Positions 52,956 to 62,490 of a DNA stretch of 64,000 nt are shown piece after piece (the stretch's first letter is position 1; each line of letters begins with the position of its first letter). This DNA comes from Krasilnikovia cinnamomea (lineage in GTDB: Bacteria > Actinomycetota > Actinomycetes > Mycobacteriales > Micromonosporaceae). Below the pieces are notes generated by a model. That model ran no database searches. It was given only the letters and a program-made list of their open reading frames with translations, and was not told the origin of the DNA. The DNA is taken from the NCBI RefSeq assembly GCF_004217545.1, contig NZ_SHKY01000001.1, positions 5,146,001 through 5,210,000 on the forward strand, written 5' to 3'. Position numbers and translations under genes: made by a program.

Positions 52956-54053
52956 CTATCGGAGTGAGATCCGACAGAGCGGTAGTTCATGGAACGCGAG
53001 ATCCCCGACTAGAGCGCGCATTCTCGTCGGGTCGTAGCGGTGCAGTCCAAGGACTTCGGTGAGGCGCCGAAAACTGACAAAGTCGGCCCCGCGTGCGGCG
53101 GCGGCCTCCCGGTATTCGCGTAAACGGGACCGTAGCTCCTCGGCGGAGGGATCGCCGGTCCGTCGGTGCGCCAGCATCTCGCTCTTCCTGCGTTCGTGAT
53201 CGAGTTCGGTGCGACCACAGATTTCCCGGGTGATCGCCTCGGCTTGGTCGAACGATTCCGTGGCGATGAGCTTCTGTGCTATCGCATTGCGCTCGAGGAC
53301 CGAGTCCGACGAGGTGAGAAACGCGTCAGTGCTGTGGTCGGTCAGCGAAACGAGCGCACCCTTGTCGCGGATCTCCGCCCGGCCGCTCGCGCCCATCGCG
53401 GCCGCCGCGACCAACATCGTTGCCTCTGAGGGGTGGTGTTCCAGAGCCGGAAGGAACGGCCGGACGTGGGCGATGCGCAGCTTGCGGACGTCGGCACCCA
53501 TGGCGACGAGAGCGTTTCGCAGTTCGTCGTCGGGCAACTCGCCATCTAAACCAGGTCCGATGACCGCGACGTCCGTTGGCACGGGCAGTTCGGCGGTCGC
53601 GGCCAGCGCGAGGGCGTCGCCGAGGGGGCTGAGCAGCGATGCTTCGCTGCCGTGCGCCGCGACGTCACCCCCGACGTCCACCAGCGTTACGCGATCGACG
53701 GACAGGTGATCGATCACCTCGCGCAACTGCTGACGAAGTCCGGCGGCCCCGCGCGCCGGATCCATGACCATGAACCTTGCGGGCGTGTGCCGGGCCAGCA
53801 CCGTCAAACCGGATACGCCGCCGGCGGCCAAGTTGCTGTCCGCCGTGACTTCCCAGGCGTGCTCGGTCAGCTGGCGCAGACCCACGAAGTCTTGGACCTG
53901 GCGCGGCCCCGGGGCTGGATCGATCAGGTATCGGTCCCACGAATAGCTGGCGACCGTGGGTGCCGAGTTGGAGCCGCCGAGCGCACGACACAGCATCAAC
54001 GCGGCGAGGGCGTCGCCACCACCGCCGGCCGCAACGTACAGGTCGTTGCTCAT
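52956..54053 (-). CDS. DUF1152 family protein
   Basis: A 365-residue protein of unknown function. It opens with a Gly-rich nucleotide-binding-like loop, DLYVAAGGGGDALAALML, and contains further strand-turn pieces VTLVDVGGDVAAHG and DVAVIGPGLDGELPDD. These give an impression of an alpha/beta ATPase- or NTPase-like core with several Asp residues. The C-terminal third is charged and helical. Local base composition is less G+C-rich than its neighbours, suggesting more recent acquisition. TACTCT ends five bases before the ATG, so the message may be leaderless. What it acts on is not known. Confidence 0.8.
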   Translation of the reverse strand: MSNDLYVAAGGGGDALAALMLCRALGGSNSAPTVASYSWDRYLIDPAPGPRQVQDFVGLRQLTEHAWEVTADSNLAAGGVSGLTVLARHTPARFMVMDPARGAAGLRQQLREVIDHLSVDRVTLVDVGGDVAAHGSEASLLSPLGDALALAATAELPVPTDVAVIGPGLDGELPDDELRNALVAMGADVRKLRIAHVRPFLPALEHHPSEATMLVAAAAMGASGRAEIRDKGALVSLTDHSTDAFLTSSDSVLERNAIAQKLIATESFDQAEAITREICGRTELDHERRKSEMLAHRRTGDPSAEELRSRLREYREAAAARGADFVSFRRLTEVLGLHRYDPTRMRALVGDLAFHELPLCRISLR

Positions 54054-54223
54054 CGTTCAGAGTATGGCGAGCACGTGGCCGATTGCCCTTCGTGGCAGTG
54101 CCACCCATGCGGGCTGCCGTGGCCATTGCGACCCCGCGTCGCCACCTATGTCCGAGATGGACCGTCGCTGATACGCGGCGGGATGAACGTAGATCAGAGG
54201 AAGTAGATAAAGATCGAAACGGG

Positions 54224-55198
54224 TCAGGGTTCGCCGGGGCGGGCCGCGGTGGCCAGCGGCTCGGGGGAGAGTGGACCGGGTTCGGGGGTGGTCCGGGCGG
54301 TCTCGGCCAGGGTCACCCCGGCCAGCACCAGGGTGCCGCCCGCGAGTTGGGCCGCGTTCAGCGCCTCGCCGCTGCCCAGGGCCAGCCACGCGACCGCCGC
54401 GGCGATCACCGGCTCCACCATGCCGAGAATGCCGACGCTGGTCGCGGGCAGGTGCCGCAGGGCACCCGCCACCAGCAGGTACGGCACGATCGACCCGAAC
54501 AACACCACCGAGCAGCACAGCAGCGCCACGGGGATGCCCGCCTCGCTGCGCGACAGCGCGCTCCAGTCGGCCGTGCCCGGCGTGAGCGCGCGGATCAGCA
54601 GGCCCGCGGCGGTGGCCGCCGCGAACGCCCAGGTGGTCAGCGACAGGGTGTCGCGGTGCTGCACGCCGCGGGCGCCGAGAACGTAGTAGAACGCCAGCAG
54701 CACGGCCGCGCCGAGCCCGGCGGCCACGCCCAGGCCGTCGAGGCTCAGGTCGCCCCAGACCTCGGCGACGCAGCCGAGCCCGGCCAGGCTGAGCACCAGC
54801 CCGGCCCACAGCCGTGGGCGGACCGGCTGGTGCTGGCCGAAGCGCGCCCACAGCGCCACGAGCAGCGGGGCCATGTACTCGAACAGCAGGGCGATGCCGA
54901 CCGGCATCCGGCTGATCGCGACGAAATACAACATGGGTACGAGGCAGAAGCCGCTCACGCCGTACACAAGAAGCAGTGGCACCTCGTGGCGACGCAGCGT
55001 GAGCCGCCGCGGACCGGGTGAGATCAGCAGGCTCAGGACGAGCAGGCCGGCGAACGCGCCGGCGGCGCGCAGCAGGGTGAGCTGTGGTGCGGGCACGCCC
55101 GCACGCAGGACGAGCTTGGACACGGTGCCGTTGACCGCGAACAACGCGCCCGAGGCGAGCACCATCGCGACGCCGAGCGTCGGCCTGCGTCCTGTCAC
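54224..55198 (-). CDS. EamA-family (DMT superfamily) exporter
   Basis: A 324-residue inner-membrane transporter with about ten transmembrane helices in two EamA repeats. The first repeat begins VAMVLASGALFAVNGTVSKLVLRAG and the second ALLCCSVVLFGSIVPYLLVAGALRHLPATSVGILGMVEPVIAAAVAWLALG, including the usual Glu-Pro in the last helices. Members export amino acids or metabolites; the substrate here is unknown. GTG at 55198. Between it and DUF1152 lie 170 bases with no gene seen. Confidence 0.9.
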   Translation of the reverse strand: MTGRRPTLGVAMVLASGALFAVNGTVSKLVLRAGVPAPQLTLLRAAGAFAGLLVLSLLISPGPRRLTLRRHEVPLLLVYGVSGFCLVPMLYFVAISRMPVGIALLFEYMAPLLVALWARFGQHQPVRPRLWAGLVLSLAGLGCVAEVWGDLSLDGLGVAAGLGAAVLLAFYYVLGARGVQHRDTLSLTTWAFAAATAAGLLIRALTPGTADWSALSRSEAGIPVALLCCSVVLFGSIVPYLLVAGALRHLPATSVGILGMVEPVIAAAVAWLALGSGEALNAAQLAGGTLVLAGVTLAETARTTPEPGPLSPEPLATAARPGEP

Positions 55199-55220
55199 GG
55201 GTCGAGGGTACCGATACTCC

Positions 55221-56027
55221 TTACATGCCGACGGCCTTCGCGCTGGTCTCCCACAGTCTGGCGGCCACCGCCGGGTCCGCGGCCCTGCCCTTCGGACGTG
55301 CCGGTTTGTGCCCGACGTAGTAGCCGCCGTCGGTCAGGCCGTCTGCGGTGGCCAGCCACACCAGCAGCGCACCGGCCTTCTCCGGGGTGGTCAGGAACGG
55401 CGCATACCGGTAGAACAGCCGGAACATCGGGCCGTCGCCGAAGTTGCTGCGCACCACGCCGGGGTGGAACGACACCGAGACGATGTCCGGCCAGCGCCGG
55501 GCGGCCTCCGCGGCGAACGCGATGTTGGCGGCCTTGCTGGTGCCGTACGCCTGCCACATCCGGAACCTCTCCGGCGCGGAGATGAAGTCGTCGGGGTCCA
55601 GGTCGCCGCGCGCGTGCGCGTCCGAGGCGGTGTTGACCACCCGGCCGCCGCGCAGCCGCTCCCGCAGCAGGTTGGTCAGCAGGAACGCCGCCAGGTGGTT
55701 GCCCTGGATCGTCGACTCGAAGCCGTCCACGGTGCGGCGGTAGGTGGCGGGAATGCCGCCCGCGTTGTTGGCCAGCACGTCGACCTTCGGGTACGTGCCG
55801 AGCACGTGCTCGGCCAGCCGGCGTACGTCGTCGAGCACCGCGAAGTCGGCCCGCAGCGCGTCGGGCTCGCGGCCGCCACCGGCCTCGCGCACCTGCGCGA
55901 CCGCGTCGGCCAGCCGCCGCGGATCGCGGCCGACCATGACCACCTGGTCACCGCGCTGGGCGAATTGCCTGGCCGCGGCCAGTCCCACCCCGGAACTCGC
56001 GCCCGTGACCACGACGGTGCGTGTCAT
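55221..56027 (-). CDS. Short-chain dehydrogenase/reductase
   Basis: A 268-residue classical SDR, close in style to WW-domain oxidoreductase/protochlorophyllide reductase-like members. The cofactor loop is VVVTGASSGVGLAAARQFA with an Arg (GRDPRR) favouring NADP. NNAGG follows near residue 90, and the catalytic triad is represented by the Ser in VVNTASDAHA and YGTSK. ATG at 56027 has GGGGAGGG upstream. Substrate unknown. It precedes the EamA gene on the same strand by 22 bases, so they may form an operon. Confidence 0.92.
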   Translation of the reverse strand: MTRTVVVTGASSGVGLAAARQFAQRGDQVVMVGRDPRRLADAVAQVREAGGGREPDALRADFAVLDDVRRLAEHVLGTYPKVDVLANNAGGIPATYRRTVDGFESTIQGNHLAAFLLTNLLRERLRGGRVVNTASDAHARGDLDPDDFISAPERFRMWQAYGTSKAANIAFAAEAARRWPDIVSVSFHPGVVRSNFGDGPMFRLFYRYAPFLTTPEKAGALLVWLATADGLTDGGYYVGHKPARPKGRAADPAVAARLWETSAKAVGM

Positions 56028-56087
56028 CCGTACCCTCCCCTTGGTCTTGGGGGTCGAAGTCGCCCCCATGGTGCATCCTGATACCCG

Positions 56088-58064
<1,977 letters not shown>

Positions 58065-58070
58065 CGCCCG

Positions 58071-58094
58071 CTTCACCTGTTTTCGCAGGTGAAG
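58071..58094 (+). terminator. Hairpin terminator after the APC permease
   Basis: CTTCACCTG (58071-58079) pairs perfectly with CAGGTGAAG (58086-58094) around loop TTTTCG, seven bases after the permease stop. No T-tract. Confidence 0.6.
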
Positions 58095-58166
58095 ATCCAT
58101 TTACTCCAGGTGCCGGGCTTGCTTCGAGGCCTCCTCGCATCTCGCCACGGGTGGGGCCCGTCGATG

Positions 58167-58197
58167 TTGCGTTTTTGTCGGAGGGGGGTGTTACTCT
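58167..58197 (+). promoter_or_regulatory. Putative SOS promoter of the HEPN-mutasome cassette
   Basis: TTGCGT (58167-58172), 19 bases, TACTCT (58192-58197). Spacing is slightly long, so the call is tentative. Transcription would start near 58204, right before the LexA box. Confidence 0.35.
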
Positions 58198-58207
58198 CTC
58201 CCTAAGT

Positions 58208-58223
58208 TAGAACGCGTGTTCGA
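58208..58223. promoter_or_regulatory. LexA (SOS) box
   Basis: TAGAACGCGTGTTCGA matches the actinobacterial SOS consensus TCGAAC-N4-GTTCGA at 11 of 12 specified positions. It lies just downstream of the predicted -10, where LexA would block RNA polymerase. A second, incomplete palindrome CGAACGTTCG (58230-58239) follows immediately. The first gene downstream is the HEPN protein, then imuA', imuB and dnaE2. Confidence 0.8.
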
Positions 58224-58282
58224 TTCCTTCGAACGTTCGTCCTAGCGGCGCGGGAGCGGTGATTCGCGGCACGGCTCCCGGA

Positions 58283-58446
58283 GTGCGGCACCCGCGAAGT
58301 GCCGCACGCGAGGTCCGGACATTCGCGGGTCCGGTCCTCACCAGGCAGGATCGTCGTCCGCCGCCCTCGACCCCCGGGCGGCGGGCGACGGACCCGCCGG
58401 CTCGTCCGGCCGGGTGTGGTGTGGGGAAGCATCCATACCCGGCCGG
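58283..58446 (+). other. Hairpin-rich leader between the SOS box and the HEPN gene
   Basis: Within a 321-base gap (58224-58544) four stems stand out: GTGCGGCAC/GTGCCGCAC (58283-58291 with 58299-58307); CCGGAC/GTCCGG (58315-58320 with 58329-58334); CCGCCGCCC/GGGCGGCGG (58358-58366 with 58376-58384, extendable by GTCG/CGAC); and CCGGCCGGGTGTGG/CCATACCCGGCCGG (58406-58419 with 58433-58446, one mismatch). I see no protein gene in the gap. A structured untranslated leader, an attenuator or a small RNA are all possible. Confidence 0.5.
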
Positions 58447-58544
58447 CGCGCCCCAAGGACCACCGGGGCCTTCCCCGCTGTGCCTTCCTCCGCAGCGGAT
58501 CGGTTCGACCAGCACGTCGGATGCGACATACGCGAGGAGAGATC

Positions 58545-59039
58545 ATGGTGAGCCACACGGCGTCGAGCGTCATTCAGGGGCCCGCGCTGGCACACGCACC
58601 GACGGCGGGGCCCGAGGCGCCCACCGTCCCGGCGCACATGCTGCCGCACCGCACACCCGCCCAGCTACTGGCCATCGCCCGGCAGGGGCTGGCCGAGGCG
58701 GCGCAGACCCGTCCCGACGGCCTGCGCTACGCCGCCGCGCACCTGGCCGCCCTGCGCGCGGCCGCCGCGGTGCTCGCCGCCCGCGCCCGCCCCGCCGCGC
58801 CCAGCCGGCGCAGCCGGGCCACCAGCGTCTGGTCCCTGCTCGTGCTCGTCGCCCCCGACTTCGGCGAGTGGGCCGGCTACTTCGCCCTCGGCGCCGGGAA
58901 ACGGGCCGCCGCCGAGGCCGGCATTCCGCGCGTGGTCACCGCGCGCGAGGCCGACGACCTGCTCCGCGCGGCCGAGCAGTTCGTCGCGGTGGTCGAGTCC
59001 TCCCTGGGCCTGAGCTACCAGCCACCCCTGGCGGCCTGA
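58545..59039 (+). CDS. SAV_6107-family HEPN-domain protein
   Basis: A 164-residue, all-helical protein. The first ~55 residues are variable; the conserved part starts at TPAQLLAIARQGLAEAAQTRPDGLRYAAAHLAALRAAAAVLAARARP and continues with SVWSLLVLVAPDFGEWAGYFALGA and a C-terminal helix EADDLLRAAEQFVAVVESSLG. This matches my memory of the SAV_6107 HEPN family of actinobacteria. The segment LRYAAAHLAA contains R-x4-H, the pattern that in other HEPN proteins forms the RNase site, though here it lies in an early helix. ATG at 58545 has GAGGAGAG; an in-frame ATG at 58521 is less well placed. It is the first gene after the LexA box. Confidence 0.8.
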   Translation: MVSHTASSVIQGPALAHAPTAGPEAPTVPAHMLPHRTPAQLLAIARQGLAEAAQTRPDGLRYAAAHLAALRAAAAVLAARARPAAPSRRSRATSVWSLLVLVAPDFGEWAGYFALGAGKRAAAEAGIPRVVTAREADDLLRAAEQFVAVVESSLGLSYQPPLAA

Positions 59040-59106
59040 CCGGCCGTCCCGATCCGGCCTTCCCGGCTCACACGTCACAGATGTCAGTTCAGATCGTGTG
59101 CCGCTG

Positions 59107-59123
59107 ACCTCGGCTCCCGAGGT
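59107..59123 (+). other. Small hairpin in the HEPN-imuA' gap
   Basis: ACCTCGG/CCGAGGT with loop CTC, 38 bases before the imuA' ATG. The 121-base gap has no LexA-like site, so imuA' probably depends on read-through from the SOS promoter or on an unrecognised promoter. The hairpin could trim or attenuate that read-through. Confidence 0.35.
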
Positions 59124-59160
59124 GAGTCGCACAGGTCGTCGAGAGTTTGAGCGGGGCAGC

Positions 59161-60012
59161 ATGGCCGGGCGCATGATCAACGGTGCGGCCGCCCTGGCTG
59201 AGCTGGTGCGGGCAGCCGGCGACACCGACGAGCCGGGCGTGCACCGGGTGCTGCCGGTGCTGCCCGAGCTGAGCGGCCTGCTCCCCAGCCGGGGACTGCG
59301 CCGGGGCAGCACCGTCGCCGTCGCCGGGGATCGCCCCCCGACCGGCTGCGGCAACACCTCCCTGCTGCTGGCGCTGTTGTCCGCGGCCTCGCGCTCCGGA
59401 TCCTGGTGCGCGGTGGTCGGCATGCCCGCGCTGGGGGCGCTCGCGGCGGCCGAGAGTGGGATCATCCTGGACCGGCTCGCACTCGTGCCCAACGCCGGTC
59501 CCGAGTGGCCCACCGTGGTCGCCGCCCTCATCGACGGCGTGGACGTGGTCGTCGTCGCCGTACCCGGCCCGGTGTCCGGGTCCATCGCCAACCGGCTGGC
59601 CGCCCGGGCCCGCCAGCGCGGCTGCGTCCTCGTGCCGTACGGGCGATGGGACGGTGCGGACGTCACCCTGCAGGTCCGCGACGGGCGCTGGGAGGGCCTC
59701 GGGGCCGGGCGGGGACGGCTGCGCCGCCGCGAGGTCACCATCACGGCGCAGGGGCGCGGCGCCGCGGCCCGTCCCAAGCGGATGACGATGTGGCTGCCGG
59801 GCGTGGGCGTGATGGCGGCTCCCGATGCCGCGCTGGGCGTCCCGGTCACCCACCCGGCGCCGGTCACCCTCCCGGTGCCGGTCGCTGCGGTGCCGGTCGC
59901 TGCGGTGCCGGTCGCCGCGGTGTCCGATGACGCGCAAGGTGGCGGGTCGGGGGCGCAAGGTGGCGGGGCGCAGGACGGCGGGCGGCCGACACTGGCGGTG
60001 GTGAACTCGTGA
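59161..60012 (+). CDS. imuA': ImuA'-like RecA-fold mutasome protein
   Basis: A 283-residue protein of the actinobacterial ImuA' group, which helps the ImuB-DnaE2 translesion synthesis complex after DNA damage. It has a RecA-like core with a degenerate ATP loop (VAVAGDRPPTGCGNTSLLLALL), a Walker-B-like strand VDVVVVAVPGPVSGS and VLVPYGRWDGADVTLQVRDGRWEGLG. The last ~45 residues are repeats and linker, including three VPVAA units (bases about 59876-59920). ATG at 59161 is chosen because the helix MAGRMINGAAALAELVRAAG follows. Its stop overlaps the imuB start as GTGA. Confidence 0.85.
   Translation: MAGRMINGAAALAELVRAAGDTDEPGVHRVLPVLPELSGLLPSRGLRRGSTVAVAGDRPPTGCGNTSLLLALLSAASRSGSWCAVVGMPALGALAAAESGIILDRLALVPNAGPEWPTVVAALIDGVDVVVVAVPGPVSGSIANRLAARARQRGCVLVPYGRWDGADVTLQVRDGRWEGLGAGRGRLRRREVTITAQGRGAAARPKRMTMWLPGVGVMAAPDAALGVPVTHPAPVTLPVPVAAVPVAAVPVAAVSDDAQGGGSGAQGGGAQDGGRPTLAVVNS
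59876..59920 (+). repeat. 15-bp tandem repeat in imuA'
   Basis: Three in-frame copies of GTGCCGGTCGCTGCG or its one-base variant, encoding VPVAA. They extend the C-terminal linker of ImuA'. Confidence 0.85.
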
Positions 60013-62189
60013 GCGATCCGACCGCCCGGACGTCCGCCGGGAAGGGCACTGCGACATCCGCCGGGAAAGGCGCCCGGCTGGTCGGTACCGGCGATCCGGG
60101 CGGTGCGGCCGGCCCGCGGACGCTGCTCGTGTGGTGCCCGGACTGGCCGGTCATCGCCGCCGAGATCGTGGACGGGGTGCCCGCCGCCGAACCGGTGGCG
60201 GTGCTGCGCGCCAACCGGGTACTGGCCTGTTCCGAATCGGCCCGCGCGGACGGGGTCCGGCGCGGGCTGCGCCGGCGCGAGGCGCAGAGCCGGTGCCCGC
60301 GCCTGACCGTCGTCGAACACGACCCGGGGCGCGACGCGCGCGCGTTCGAGCCGGTCGTGGCCGCGGTCGAGGAGGTCGCGGTCGGGGTGGAGGTGATCCG
60401 GCCGGGCGCCTGTGCACTGGCCGCGCGCGGGCCCGCCCGCTACTTCGGCGGTGAGCAGGCGGCCGCCGAGCGGATCGTCGAACACGTCGCCCAGGAGTGC
60501 GCGGTGGAGAGTCAGATCGGCATCGCGGACGGGATGTTCGCGGCCGGGCTCGCCGCCCGTACCGGGCAGATCGTCGCGCCGGGCGGCACCCGTACGTTCC
60601 TGGCCGGGATGCCGGTCGAGGCCCTGGAACGGCCGGAGCTGGCCGACCTGCTGCGTCGGCTGGGTGTCAAGACGCTCGGTGACTTCGCGGCCCTGCCGGC
60701 CGGGGACGTGCTGACCCGGTTCGGCTTCGACGGGGCGCTCGCGCACCGGTGGGCGACGGGCTTCGACCATCGGCCGCTGGCGGTCCGCAAGCCACCGCCG
60801 GACCTGGACGTCACCCAGGAGTACGACGAACCGCTGGAGCGCGTCGACGTGGCCGCGTTCGCCGGTCGCGCTCTGGCCGAGCGGCTGCACGAGCGGCTCG
60901 CCGCGTACGGGCTGGCCTGCACCCGGCTCGGCATCGAGGCGATCACCGCCAACGGGCAGGAACTGCACCGGGTGTGGCGGCACGACGGCATGCTCACGCC
61001 GGCCGCCATCGCCGAACGGGTGCGCTGGCAACTCGACGGCTGGCTCACCGGCGCCCGCCGTGGCGGTCCGGCCCGGCCCACCGCCGGCCTGATCCGGCTG
61101 CGGCTGGTCCCCGACGGCGTGCTCGTCCACCTCGGACTGCAGCCCGGCCTGTGGGGTGACACCGGCGCCGACCGGGAACGGGCGCACCGCGCGCTCAGCC
61201 GCATCCAGGGCCTGCTCGGCCCCGAAGCCGTGGTGACGCCGGTGCTGGGTGGCGGCCGGTCCGCCGACGACCAGGTGCGCATGGTCCCGTGGGGGGACGA
61301 GCGGGTGCCGACCCGGCCTGGCGCTGAGCCCGCCGACCCGTTTCCGATCGTTGAGCCCGGGGGGTCGTTTCCGGCGCTGACGGCCGCGCCCGCCCACCCG
61401 GGCCCACCACTTGTCAGCGCCGTTCCGCAGCAGGGTGCTGGTCTGCAGCAGGGTGCTGGTCTGCAGCAGGGTGCCGGTCTGCAGCAGGGTGCCGGTCTGC
61501 AGCAGGGTGCCGGTCTGCAGCAGGGTGCCGGTCTGCAGCACGGTGCTGGTCTACAGCATGGTGCTGCTCTGCAGCAGGGTGCCGGTCGGCAGCAGGGTGC
61601 CGGTCGGCAGCAGGGCGTCGCTTCCCGGGGTGGTGCGGCGCAGCGGCGGGCTGACGCGGAGGCCCGGCGCCTGGCCGCCCTCCCGCCGTGGCCGGGTCGA
61701 TTGCCCAAGCCGGCTCCCGCCCTGGTCCTGCCTCATCCGCTGCCAGCCGTGCTCCTCGATGCCGACGGCGAGCCGGTCCGGGTCAGCGCCCGCCTGGAAC
61801 TTTCCGGCATGCCCGCGTGCCTGCTCGTCGACACCACCGACCCGGCGCGAGGCGGGACAGGCCGCAACAGCGCGACAGGCCGCAGCAGCGCGACAGGCCG
61901 TAACGGCGGGACAGGCCGCAGCAGCGCGACAGGCTGTAACGGCGGGACAGGCCGCAGCAGCGGGATGGGTGGCAATAGCGGGATGGGTGGCAATAGCGGG
62001 ACAGGCCGCAACAGCGGCGGCGGCGTCGAGATTGTCGGCTGGGCGGGACCGTGGCCGGTGGACGAACGCTGGTGGGCCCCGGCCGAAGCGCGCCGCCGGG
62101 CCCGGTTCCAGATCGGCCTCGCGGACGGCAGAGCCCTGCTCCTCACCCTGACGGACGGCCACTGGGCGATCGAGGCGATCTATGACTAA
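60009..62189 (+). CDS. imuB: ImuB, inactive Y-family polymerase-like mutasome protein, with repeat insertions
   Basis: A 726-residue protein, well over the ~520-550 usual for ImuB. The first ~430 residues are Y-family-like (RTLLVWCPDWPVIAAEI, AVLRANRVLACSESARADGVRRGL, the RLGVKTLGDFAALPAGDVLTRFG helix-hairpin-helix, and the little finger). The catalytic acids are not in place: the DxD strand is WCPDW and the SxDE strand is VEEVAVGVEVI, as in other ImuB proteins, which act as adaptors. Extra length comes from two repeat blocks, (LQQGAG)n at about 473-535 and TGR-S/N-rich hexapeptides at about 617-670. The C-terminal AGPWPVDERWWAPAEARRRARFQIGLADGRALLL is the conserved ImuB tail. Confidence 0.9.
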   Translation: MSDPTARTSAGKGTATSAGKGARLVGTGDPGGAAGPRTLLVWCPDWPVIAAEIVDGVPAAEPVAVLRANRVLACSESARADGVRRGLRRREAQSRCPRLTVVEHDPGRDARAFEPVVAAVEEVAVGVEVIRPGACALAARGPARYFGGEQAAAERIVEHVAQECAVESQIGIADGMFAAGLAARTGQIVAPGGTRTFLAGMPVEALERPELADLLRRLGVKTLGDFAALPAGDVLTRFGFDGALAHRWATGFDHRPLAVRKPPPDLDVTQEYDEPLERVDVAAFAGRALAERLHERLAAYGLACTRLGIEAITANGQELHRVWRHDGMLTPAAIAERVRWQLDGWLTGARRGGPARPTAGLIRLRLVPDGVLVHLGLQPGLWGDTGADRERAHRALSRIQGLLGPEAVVTPVLGGGRSADDQVRMVPWGDERVPTRPGAEPADPFPIVEPGGSFPALTAAPAHPGPPLVSAVPQQGAGLQQGAGLQQGAGLQQGAGLQQGAGLQQGAGLQHGAGLQHGAALQQGAGRQQGAGRQQGVASRGGAAQRRADAEARRLAALPPWPGRLPKPAPALVLPHPLPAVLLDADGEPVRVSARLELSGMPACLLVDTTDPARGGTGRNSATGRSSATGRNGGTGRSSATGCNGGTGRSSGMGGNSGMGGNSGTGRNSGGGVEIVGWAGPWPVDERWWAPAEARRRARFQIGLADGRALLLTLTDGHWAIEAIYD
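61427..61624 (+). repeat. 18-bp tandem repeat in imuB (LQQGAG block)
   Basis: Eleven in-frame units of GCAGCAGGGTGCTGGTCT with few substitutions, in exact 18-base register from 61427, the last partly decayed. Encodes a Gln/Gly/Ala hexapeptide repeat between the polymerase-like body and the C-terminal domain of ImuB. Confidence 0.95.
61857..62018 (+). repeat. 18-bp tandem repeat in imuB (TGRNSA block)
   Basis: Nine in-frame 18-base units beginning at 61857, mostly ACAGGCCGCAACAGCGCG with variants such as ATGGGTGGCAATAGCGGG. Encodes a Thr/Gly/Arg/Ser/Asn-rich linker in ImuB. Confidence 0.95.
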
Positions 62190-62490
62190 TACGGTGACCA
62201 CCAAGGTGGACCGGGTGCCACCCAGCGCGCCCGGCGGGCTCCGGCGACGCGTTGAAGGTCATCTGTACAGGTGCGGGCCCGATCCAGCCCGTGTACGGCG
62301 GCCAGCAGGCCGGCTTCCTGACGGTATGCACCATATGCCCGCCTCCCGCCGACCGGACCTTGGAGAGTTCCGGTTAGGAGCTGACCGGAATTCAACAAGG
62401 TGGGTTTCTGGTCTGAGTGGTTGTCCGAATGGTGGGAGCGTTGTCCAGAGGTTGAACCCCGAGGCGACCGGCTCAAGGGGTGGGCGGTGA
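62182..62490 (+). CDS. Doubtful 102-codon frame bridging imuB and dnaE2
   Basis: An open frame whose ATG overlaps the last eight bases of imuB and whose TGA overlaps the dnaE2 GTG as GTGA. This is just the coupling seen between real genes of this cassette. Against it, third codon positions are much poorer in G+C than in neighbouring genes (for example AAT, TTA, TCA, TCT, GGT), and the sequence (MTNTVTTKVDRVPPSAPGG..., with WVSGLSGCPNGGSVVQRL later) shows no domain I know. If not translated, this is a 297-base gap of unusual composition with no promoter or SOS box that I can see. Confidence 0.25.
   Translation: MTNTVTTKVDRVPPSAPGGLRRRVEGHLYRCGPDPARVRRPAGRLPDGMHHMPASRRPDLGEFRLGADRNSTRWVSGLSGCPNGGSVVQRLNPEATGSRGGR

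Noticed and set aside
58230..58239. Second LexA box (CGAACGTTCG)
   Set aside because: The half-sites touch with no four-base centre, so it does not meet the SOS consensus on its own; it may still aid binding.
62340..62480. tRNA-like segment before dnaE2
   Set aside because: A partial T-arm-like GAGGTTGAACCCC is present, but no acceptor stem, D-arm or anticodon arm can be folded.
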